From an uncultured Armatimonadota bacterium (lineage in GTDB: Bacteria; Armatimonadota; Armatimonadia; Armatimonadales; Armatimonadaceae): 5,111 nt of DNA. The position numbers and the translations under genes were made by a program. The notes under the pieces were generated by a model. That model saw only the letters and a list, made by a program, of their open reading frames with translations, was not told where the DNA came from and did not search any database. The stretch is from the NCBI GenBank assembly GCA_903881535.1, contig CAIRTT010000232.1, forward strand, positions 1 through 5,111, written 5' to 3'. Shown here piece after piece: positions 1-5,111 of the stretch. Position 1 is the stretch's first letter. Each line of letters opens with the position of its first letter.

Positions 1-2
1 CC

Positions 3-2435
3 ATCCCCGGAATTCCCACAGCGGCGCCACGGCGGACACACTGGGAACGTGCGGTTGTTACGACGGATGCCTTCGGTGAAGGCGTGCAGCGTAACCGCAT
101 TCTTGCCATTCATGGATGTCAGTTCATCCCGATGGCCCTTTCAAACACATTGATTTGTATCGGCCGTGTCGCAGGTTTTGACCGGGCGGTCTTCGGACCC
201 GCGCGCGACAGTCAGCCAATCCTTGGCATCCAAACCCTGGAAAAGAATGTGGATGTTTTGCTGGCATCCACCAAACTCAGCTGCTTTGTCCGGGCGCGCT
301 ACGCGCCGACGGATGCCTGGATTGCCATTTGGACCTACATTTTGCGCTGGCTCGCTCCGTCGTCGGACATCAAACAAATCACCTGGGATGCCGCTGTCCG
401 CCCGATGTACACGAAAACCGCCGCTCTGCCGCCAAATGCCGAAGTCGCAGCGCTGCGCCGCGGAATTGAGTGGTTTTACACATCCCGGATGCTGGTTCAC
501 TCCACCATGCTCCCAACCTATAACCAGACGACGAATGGTCCTGAGCCTGCATCTGCCGATACACCCCCGGATGTCCCTTGGCCGTTTGGACACCGCACAG
601 GCCGGATGCCAAGCTTGCGCACACCGATCGGGGATGGCTCCCTCGGTATTCTGGAAGGCTTTGATGCGCGTATTTTTCAGGATGGCACCCAGCCGGTGCG
701 CTGGTGGATTCGCGCGGATTGCTGCGGGGAGGTCGCGGGGGCGATGGCCGCCGCTGGGTCTGTTCTCGGTGAATCTCTGCACACCAAAACAAGTGAAAAC
801 CTTGGCGACTGGCTGCTGTTCAAATCTCCAATTAGCGTCGGGGATCACGCGAATTCCAAGCATCCGGCATTTGGTTTGCTCGGCTGGAACGCATCCCCTG
901 GGTACTGTGGCCCAGGCACGATGGATGGCTACGGCGTGTATTACGGGGATGACAATGCGCGCACGATGCTCGGGATGATGCTGGCCGGAGCGATGCTCGG
1001 GACGCAGAAATATGCCCCGCGGCTCGCAAGCGCACTTCTTGGAAATATGCGCCTCACGGGCATCAAGGGCTTTCTTCCCGACCGTATCGACCAAGGACCA
1101 CTTGAACAAAGTGGCTGGCAAGCGCTGCATCGCGGGACGCAGACGAGCTACTCGCCGCATATGCAGGCGACGATGTGGTGTTGTTTCCTCTGGGCCTACC
1201 GGGAAACCCGGGACCCAATCTTTCTTGAGAGGGCAAAGGCGGGCATTATGGCCACGATGGCCGCGTACCCCGACCGCTGGGTCTGGATGAACGGGATTCA
1301 GCAGGAACGCGCCAAAATGCTGCTTGTACTCGCCTGGCTGGTGCGCGTCGAGCCGACATCAACGCACAAGGAATGGCTCCGAAAAATGGCGGGTGAGCTG
1401 CTGCGCGGTCAGGATGCCTGCGGGGCGATACGTGAGGAAATCGGGGATGCGGGGAAGGGCGGCTTCCCACCACCGGCATCCAATGAGGCCTACGGAACCG
1501 CCGAGGCGCCTCTCATTCAAACCAATTCTGACACCGCAAGCGACATGCTGTACACCTGCAACTTCGCATTTTTGGCGCTGCACGAGGCGGCGGCAGCGCT
1601 ACGTGATCCTGTTATCAAGGCCGCAGGTGACAAGCTGGCCGCATTTCTTTGCCGTATTCAAATACAGAGCGAGAGCCATCCAGAGCTACACGGCGGCTGG
1701 TTCCGCGCATTCGATTTCACGCGCTGGGAATATTGGGCATCGAGTGCGGATGCTGGCTGGGGCGCCTGGTCGATCGAAACCGGCTGGACACAGAGCTGGA
1801 TAACAGCGGTGTTTGCATTACGCATCAAAGGAACCACGCTTTGGGATGCCACACGTGCATCGGACATCAAGAAACACTGGACACAGCTCCGTCATGAACA
1901 TCTTCCAAAGCAAGTCAAACCGCTTGGCAGCGTGAGACATGATGCCAGCGGAGCGAAAGTCCTACAAATGACCGATGCCAGCCGGGACTATCCAGCCGGA
2001 GGCGCTGCGGGAATCCTCAGCGGAAGCCCAGCGGATGCCAGTAACCACCGAGCTTTGTGGATGGGCTTCCACGGCACCGATTTCTCCATTCTAATCGATC
2101 TCGGCAAGACGCTCCGTGTCGAAAATGTTGTGGTGGGGATGCTCACAAACATTCAACTTGGCATTTTCCCAGCAAGTGGCGTGCACGTTTCCGCCGGCCT
2201 CTCCCGTGATTTGTTACGCCCCTGTGGTCAGCAAAGTGGAAATGCGGAAGTTACTGCAAATGCCGCATCCCCAGTCCGCACGGAATTCAGTGTCAAAACC
2301 AGCGGTGTGAAGGCACGCTTTCTCCAAATCGATGTCCGCTCCATAGGCACGCTCCCGGCATGGCACCCCGCCGCTGGGCAAAAGGCATGGCTGTTCATCG
2401 ACAACATCTTGGTCAACCCAAGTGGCGCACGGTAG
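3..2435 (+). CDS. Large six-hairpin glycosidase-like protein with C-terminal discoidin (F5/8 type C) domain, 5' partial
   Basis: The frame is open from the left edge to a TAG at 2433-2435, giving 810 visible codons. A GTG at 84 is possible, but the 27 codons upstream read as ordinary protein, so the true start lies outside the window. Residue numbers count from base 3. Around 85-115 a segment with STKLS, ARYAP and a Trp-rich end resembles the end of a GATase1/ThuA-like module found ahead of glycosidase-type domains (recognised from memory). Residues ~225-613 are helical, with repeated Trp/Tyr-rich turns such as CGPGTMDGYG (~303) and WEYWASSADAGWGAWS (~573), typical of an alpha/alpha toroid. 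Residues ~645-806 match a discoidin-like domain of the type that ends some GH20 hexosaminidases: LWMGFHGTDFSILIDLG (~684) and PAWHPAAGQKAWLFIDNILV (~785). A role in polysaccharide breakdown outside the cytoplasm is inferred; I cannot identify catalytic residues or a GH family. Confidence 0.85.
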   Translation: MPGIPTAAPRRTHWERAVVTTDAFGEGVQRNRILAIHGCQFIPMALSNTLICIGRVAGFDRAVFGPARDSQPILGIQTLEKNVDVLLASTKLSCFVRARYAPTDAWIAIWTYILRWLAPSSDIKQITWDAAVRPMYTKTAALPPNAEVAALRRGIEWFYTSRMLVHSTMLPTYNQTTNGPEPASADTPPDVPWPFGHRTGRMPSLRTPIGDGSLGILEGFDARIFQDGTQPVRWWIRADCCGEVAGAMAAAGSVLGESLHTKTSENLGDWLLFKSPISVGDHANSKHPAFGLLGWNASPGYCGPGTMDGYGVYYGDDNARTMLGMMLAGAMLGTQKYAPRLASALLGNMRLTGIKGFLPDRIDQGPLEQSGWQALHRGTQTSYSPHMQATMWCCFLWAYRETRDPIFLERAKAGIMATMAAYPDRWVWMNGIQQERAKMLLVLAWLVRVEPTSTHKEWLRKMAGELLRGQDACGAIREEIGDAGKGGFPPPASNEAYGTAEAPLIQTNSDTASDMLYTCNFAFLALHEAAAALRDPVIKAAGDKLAAFLCRIQIQSESHPELHGGWFRAFDFTRWEYWASSADAGWGAWSIETGWTQSWITAVFALRIKGTTLWDATRASDIKKHWTQLRHEHLPKQVKPLGSVRHDASGAKVLQMTDASRDYPAGGAAGILSGSPADASNHRALWMGFHGTDFSILIDLGKTLRVENVVVGMLTNIQLGIFPASGVHVSAGLSRDLLRPCGQQSGNAEVTANAASPVRTEFSVKTSGVKARFLQIDVRSIGTLPAWHPAAGQKAWLFIDNILVNPSGAR

Positions 2436-2468
2436 CGCATTGCTCGTTTCAGGTAGTCTAGCGCTGTG

Positions 2469-3179
2469 ATGGCTCTCTACGCGGTGATAAGCATTTTGAT
2501 AGGTATCGTTGGCGCCTGGCTGTCCGGCTCCGGACCGCTCAAAGGCCTCGCGGGTACATCGGCGGTTGTTACTAATGTCGCATGCATCCTCCCGCTTGCC
2601 GCCGGAATGTGGCGCCATCCAGACAAGCGCTGGGCAAAGCTCGTGCTGTTTTGCTTGGGGTTTGGGGTCGTCGAGCTCATCGCAGATGCCCTTTGCGTCG
2701 AAGTGACAAAGACGCTGGATTATTCGGTGGCGCGCTCTCCGATGATCCTCTCCAGCCCGTGGTGGATGCCGGTTTCGTGGGCGCTGGTGGCGTGTCAGGT
2801 GATGTTGATATCAGGTGCAGCCGCTGAGCGATTTGGAGAGAAGTGGCGAGTCTTATCGGGGGCTGGTCTTGCGTTCCTGATGCTTGCTTTCCACGAGGAT
2901 GCGGCATTTCGGGCAGACTGGTGGCGCTATCAGGACTGTTTTATGGTTGGGAAGGCTCCGGTGTACGTGCTCCTCGCGGAGCTGTTAATCGGCGGGATGT
3001 TGGCGTGGATCATGGGGCAGCTCACCGCGCACACGGGTCCAAAGCGCATTTCAGCAATGATTTTGCTGACTGGTTTGGGGACAGTGATCGCGGGGATGAT
3101 TGGCTTTGGCACAGTTGAAGTCCTGCCTGTTTTGTTTCGGGGCCAACCACATCCCTTAATGCCGTTTCTGTTTAAATAA
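2469..3179 (+). CDS. Polytopic integral membrane protein of unrecognised family
   Basis: The ORF encodes 236 residues from ATG 2469; a GTG immediately before it (2466) is an equally possible start. No strong ribosome site is visible, only AGGTAG around 2451-2456. About seven hydrophobic segments occur (residues ~3-19, 30-48, 57-79, 100-118, 128-142, 162-184, 195-220). Polar residues sit in or beside the membrane: E69 and D73, then a PWWMP motif at 97-101 followed by W104, E143 with D144, W151/W152 and E171. An acidic pair in a helix followed by Y and P..P..W is loosely reminiscent of carotenoid-biosynthesis (CruF/DUF422-like) membrane proteins, but that is weak and no function is assigned. 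It follows the glycosidase-like gene by about 30 bases on the same strand, so co-transcription is likely. Its last codons fall in the first unit of the tandem array: the stop (3177-3179) lies beside a minus-strand stop (3172-3174) of the first YhhN-tail copy. Confidence 0.8.
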   Translation: MALYAVISILIGIVGAWLSGSGPLKGLAGTSAVVTNVACILPLAAGMWRHPDKRWAKLVLFCLGFGVVELIADALCVEVTKTLDYSVARSPMILSSPWWMPVSWALVACQVMLISGAAAERFGEKWRVLSGAGLAFLMLAFHEDAAFRADWWRYQDCFMVGKAPVYVLLAELLIGGMLAWIMGQLTAHTGPKRISAMILLTGLGTVIAGMIGFGTVEVLPVLFRGQPHPLMPFLFK

Positions 3180-3303
3180 CGTCCGTTTCACCGTTTGGAA
3201 CCTTGCCGTTCCGCCCACGGACCCAGCCAAGCAAAAGACATTCCTGAGCACTGTAGTACGTTCCAAGAACCAGAACGCCCGAGTATGGCAACGGCTGGAT
3301 GAA
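3172..3303 (-). pseudogene. YhhN C-terminal tail copy 1 (start-less, abuts gene 2)
   Basis: The minus strand reads from FIQPLPYSGVLVLGTYYSAQ through a CLLLGWVRGRNGK segment to a tail PNGETDVI and TAA (complement of 3172-3174). It has 43 codons, no internal stop and no frame shift. Compared with the functional tail at 3661-3792 the membrane part is nearly unchanged, while the hydrophilic end differs (RNGKVPNGETDVI against KNGKISIEETEVV). The stop lies 3 to 8 bases inside the end of gene 2, so this copy probably marks the ancestral convergent overlap of the two genes. There is no in-frame start codon, so it is silent in its present position. Confidence 0.85.
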
Positions 3304-3334
3304 CCCATAACCACTTTCCTTGCACTGGTTTTAT

Positions 3335-3466
3335 CTAAACAACTTCCGTATCTTCGTTTGAAACTTTCCCGTTCTTCCCACGGACCCAGCCAAGCAAAAG
3401 ACATTCCTGGGCACTGTAGTACGTCCCAAGAACCAGAATCCCGGAGTATGGCAGCGGCTGGATGAA
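3335..3466 (-). pseudogene. YhhN C-terminal tail copy 2 (start-less)
   Basis: This is an open 43-codon copy of the YhhN end, running from FIQPLPYSGILVLGTYY to a tail KNGKVSNEDTEVV and TAG (complement of 3335-3337). It differs from the intact gene end at about 10 of 132 bases, including synonymous changes and conservative ones (V to I, I to L). In the half nearest FIQP it matches copy 3 (TCC GGG ATT codons), whereas in the tail half it matches the intact gene (AAG AAC GGG AAA). The spacer preceding it in minus-strand sense carries an in-frame TAA and no start. Confidence 0.85.
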
Positions 3467-3497
3467 CCCATAACCACTTTCCTTACACTGGTTTTAT

Positions 3498-3629
3498 CTA
3501 GACAACTTCCGTTTCACCGTTTGGAACCTTGCCGTTCCGCCCACGGACCCAGCCAAGCAAAAGACATTCCTGAGCACTGTAGTACGTCCCAAGAACCAGA
3601 ATCCCGGAGTATGGCAGCGGCTGGATGAA
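3498..3629 (-). pseudogene. YhhN C-terminal tail copy 3 (start-less)
   Basis: This third open copy of the YhhN C-terminus is the first one met downstream of the intact gene. It ends in RNGKVPNGETEVV and TAG (complement of 3498-3500). About 16 of 132 bases differ from the intact end, most of them in the tail after the last hydrophobic segment, where copy 3 resembles copy 1. It would be transcribed as 3' untranslated RNA of yhhN. The period of 163 is not a multiple of three, so read-through of the yhhN stop would not enter this copy in frame; expression would need recombination. Confidence 0.85.
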
Positions 3630-3660
3630 CCCATAACCACTTTCCTTGCACTGGTTTTAT

Positions 3661-4350
3661 CTAAACAACTTCCGTTTCTTCGATTGAAATTTTCCCGTTC
3701 TTCCCACGGACCCAGCCAAGCAAAATACATTCCTGAGCGCTGTAGTACGTCCCGAGAACCAGAACGCCCGAGTATGGCAGCGGCTGGATGAACTTATTCA
3801 CTGCCAGAAGCGAGTCGCTTACGACAAAGAAGAGCGCACCAAACAAGACCGTGCGATTTTCAAGCGTTGGCTCCGCCTTGTAGCGGGCAGCAGCAATCAT
3901 CGCCATCGTTAGAATCACCGTGAGATAGAGCATCACAGGAGCCACAAGTCCTCCGGCGACCCCACCCGATTTGATGAGCCAGGTGGCCATGCCGGCGCCG
4001 AAGAGCCCAAGTGGAACCGCTGCGGCCACATTCAAAGCACGTGGGCCGGACTTGACAAAGAGGATGCAATACAAGACATGCGCTGTTAGAAAACTGGCCA
4101 GCCCTTGGACAAAGAAGCCACTCCACGCGAGAAAGGCATCCCCGGCGATCGAACCCGCCCACGCGCAAAGCACCAGTACTCTCAGGTTACGCGGCTGGGC
4201 TGCAAAGCGTTGATGCGTGACCAATGTGAGCATTAAGAAGACCATCGCGCCAAGCTTTGCGACTTTGTACGCTATCCCCTCGGATGCAATCGGCCACGGA
4301 AGCTGCTCCGAAAACACCGCAAGGGTGGCTAGCAGGTGAAAAATGTCCAT
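3661..4350 (-). CDS. YhhN/TMEM86 (lysoplasmalogenase) family membrane protein
   Basis: Reading from the ATG complementary to 4348-4350 gives 229 residues, the usual size for this family. An ATG six codons upstream (4366-4368) is possible; further upstream the frame runs antisense to the NIPSNAP gene and is not real. No clear Shine-Dalgarno decides between the two. The chain is hydrophobic throughout, with about seven to eight membrane segments. Family hallmarks are visible: SIAGDAFLAW with D71, TAHVLY with H91, and FFVVSDSLLAVNKF with D179 and N185, then a TYYSAQ helix (~201-206). Characterised relatives (mammalian TMEM86) hydrolyse the vinyl-ether bond of lysoplasmalogens; whether this bacterial member does so is unknown. 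The last 43 codons are the rightmost unit of the 163-base tandem array, so three alternative C-termini lie directly downstream. It is convergent with gene 2 and divergent from the NIPSNAP gene. Confidence 0.9.
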   Translation of the reverse strand: MDIFHLLATLAVFSEQLPWPIASEGIAYKVAKLGAMVFLMLTLVTHQRFAAQPRNLRVLVLCAWAGSIAGDAFLAWSGFFVQGLASFLTAHVLYCILFVKSGPRALNVAAAVPLGLFGAGMATWLIKSGGVAGGLVAPVMLYLTVILTMAMIAAARYKAEPTLENRTVLFGALFFVVSDSLLAVNKFIQPLPYSGVLVLGTYYSAQECILLGWVRGKNGKISIEETEVV

Positions 4351-4407
4351 CAGGCGTCGGTGCAGCATATTGATGGAGATGTTCACACAGCGGTTGCGAT
4401 GTCTGCC

Positions 4408-4448
4408 ACATGCAGGAATCGCTTGTTTATCCGATGAACCTGCAATGT
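4408..4448. promoter_or_regulatory. Imperfect inverted repeat in the divergent intergenic region
   Basis: Left arm ACATGCAGGAATCG (4408-4421) and right arm CGATGAACCTGCAATGT (4432-4448) pair through a perfect TGCAGG/CCTGCA core plus ATCG/CGAT and ACA/TGT, with small bulges, around an AT-rich centre of about ten bases. It lies between the starts of yhhN and the NIPSNAP gene and ends 28 bases before the latter's ATG. It could be an operator or a leader hairpin. I could not find convincing -35/-10 boxes for either gene, so the assignment is tentative. Confidence 0.3.
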
Positions 4449-4462
4449 CGCACCTTTGCGGC

Positions 4463-4467
4463 GGGAG
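4463..4467 (+). promoter_or_regulatory. Ribosome binding site of the NIPSNAP gene
   Basis: GGGAG ends nine bases before the ATG at 4477. This supports that start, together with an in-frame TGA at 4435-4437 and the Tat signal that begins right at the ATG. Confidence 0.6.
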
Positions 4468-4476
4468 ATTTCGGAA

Positions 4477-5109
4477 ATGCCAATAACACGACGCACACTG
4501 CTTGCGGGGGCCGCTGCCATGACGATTGCACCAGCTGTGGAAGCATCCAAAAAAGACACCTACCTGTACGAGCTGCGCGTTTATCACTGCCATCCAGGCC
4601 GCGCTGCAGCGCTGCACACACGCTTCCAAAAGCGCACGATTGGCATTTTCAAGCGCTGCGGGATGGAAGTCATGGGCTTTTGGGATGTGAATGGCAAGGA
4701 AAACGATGTCGTTTACATGGTCCGCCACAAGAATCGCGAAGCCCGTGAGAAGGCTTGGAAGGCATTTGGCAAAGATCCTGAATGGACGCTTGCCGTCAAG
4801 GAATCGGAAGAAAAGGATGGCCCGATTGTAGCGAAGGCTGATACCTATCTCTTCAATGCAACCGACTTCTCACCTGCGGTGAAGACGGGTCAAAAAGGCG
4901 ATGCACGCCTCTATGAGCTCCGAACATACACATCCAGCCCAGGTAATCTCGAGCGCCTGGTTCAGCGCTTCCGTGGTGGCACCGTAAAGCTGTTTGAAAA
5001 GCACGGCATGGAAAACAGTGTTTACGGAACACTGGATGCCGACCAGCCAGCTGCCAAGGAAACGTTGATTTACCTGTTGGTGCACAAGAGCGAAGCCGCC
5101 CGCAATGAG
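4477..5109 (+). CDS. Tat-exported NIPSNAP family protein, 3' partial
   Basis: The frame runs 211 codons from ATG 4477 to the right edge without a stop, so the gene is truncated by the window. The N-terminus MPITRRTLLAGAAAMTIAPA is a twin-arginine type signal (RR at 5-6, then a short hydrophobic stretch, with likely cleavage near VEA at 21-23), indicating export. Two NIPSNAP (dimeric alpha/beta-barrel) repeats follow: residues ~29-125, beginning YLYELRVYHCHPGRAAAL and including RFQKRTIGIFKRCGMEVMGF, and residues ~144-211, beginning RLYELRTYTSSPGNLERL and including KLFEKHGMENSVYG. NIPSNAP proteins have no well-defined enzymatic role; exported two-domain versions occur widely in Planctomycetota and Verrucomicrobiota (general knowledge). 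It is transcribed divergently from yhhN across about 126 bases; nothing else in the window points to its partner. Confidence 0.9.
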   Translation, partial: MPITRRTLLAGAAAMTIAPAVEASKKDTYLYELRVYHCHPGRAAALHTRFQKRTIGIFKRCGMEVMGFWDVNGKENDVVYMVRHKNREAREKAWKAFGKDPEWTLAVKESEEKDGPIVAKADTYLFNATDFSPAVKTGQKGDARLYELRTYTSSPGNLERLVQRFRGGTVKLFEKHGMENSVYGTLDADQPAAKETLIYLLVHKSEAARNE

Positions 5110-5111
5110 AG

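Larger units (their letters stand above)
3142..3793. repeat. Four-copy tandem array, 163-base period, spanning the convergent junction of two genes
   Basis: Landmark strings such as CACGGACCCAGCCAAGC recur at 3216, 3379, 3542 and 3705, exactly 163 bases apart. Taking the boundary after GATGAAC, the units are ~3142-3304, 3305-3467, 3468-3630 and 3631-3793. Each unit has a 31-base spacer (the CCCATAACCACTTTCCTT end) followed by 132 bases equivalent, on the minus strand, to the last 43 codons plus stop of the YhhN gene. The first unit is continuous with the end of gene 2 and the fourth with the body of yhhN. Tail copies are about 88-93% identical by hand alignment, without indels. The region between the two intact genes (3180-3660) contains nothing else that I can see: no clear terminator and no independent gene. 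Other-frame reading across it is open only because of the repeat. Confidence 0.95.

Noticed and set aside
141..1160. 339-codon minus-strand open frame opposite the glycosidase-like gene
   Set aside because: It lies wholly antisense to a convincing coding frame; its translation is Arg/Cys/His-rich with no recognisable motif, typical of a GC-rich shadow.
3211..3220. Small hairpin CCGT/ACGG in each unit as a possible terminator
   Set aside because: The stem is only four pairs, lies within codons of the tail, and has no following T run on either strand.
3494..3730. Minus-strand open frames inside the array (also 3156-3404), with AAGGAAAG followed by GTGGTT and ATG in each unit resembling a ribosome site and start
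   Set aside because: These ATGs open a frame different from the YhhN tail frame, and the product is not protein-like. The pattern repeats only because the DNA does, so I do not call genes there.
3142..3793. CRISPR array or integron attachment-site array
   Set aside because: Units are 163 bases with near-identical spacers and encode a gene tail; there are no short palindromic repeats or unique spacers, and no cas or integrase gene is present.
4369..4728. N-terminal extension of the yhhN frame by about 120 codons
   Set aside because: The extension is antisense to the NIPSNAP gene, Cys/His-rich and unlike a membrane protein; YhhN proteins are about 200-230 residues, which fits a start at 4350 or 4368.

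Overview
The window holds four protein-coding genes and one unusual repeat array. Gene content and style suggest a moderately GC-rich Gram-negative bacterium of the Verrucomicrobiota/Planctomycetota type. This is an inference from the large glycosidase-like protein with a discoidin tail and the Tat-exported two-domain NIPSNAP protein; no marker gene is present to prove it.

Layout: (1) bases 3-2435 (+) are the 3' part of a large carbohydrate-active-looking protein, open at the left edge. It has an N-terminal segment, a central alpha/alpha-toroid (six-hairpin) region and a C-terminal F5/8 type C (discoidin-like) domain. (2) Bases 2469-3179 (+) encode an unrecognised polytopic membrane protein about 30 bases downstream, probably in the same transcript. 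(3) Bases 3661-4350 (-) encode a YhhN/TMEM86 (lysoplasmalogenase) family membrane protein that converges on gene 2. (4) Bases 4477-5109 (+), cut by the right edge, encode a Tat-signal NIPSNAP protein divergent from yhhN.

The most notable structure lies between the convergent genes 2 and 3. About 650 bases (roughly 3142-3793) are four tandem units with an exact 163-base period. Each unit carries a complete, stop-terminated, indel-free copy of the last 43 codons of the YhhN gene, plus a 31-base spacer that looks like a diverged copy of the end of gene 2. The arrangement is explained by tandem amplification of a segment spanning the convergent gene junction. Gene 2 keeps its end in the leftmost unit and yhhN keeps its end in the rightmost unit, leaving three start-less C-terminal cassettes downstream of yhhN. 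The four copies are mosaics of two sequence types in each half (all four combinations occur), which points to recombination or conversion among them. They differ mainly in the hydrophilic C-terminal tail. Whether this is a switchable C-terminus or only a decaying duplication cannot be decided from this sequence.

The window is also strongly enriched in the pentamer GGATG/CATCC, about five-fold over expectation by hand count. I see no RNA genes, CRISPR arrays or insertion sequences.
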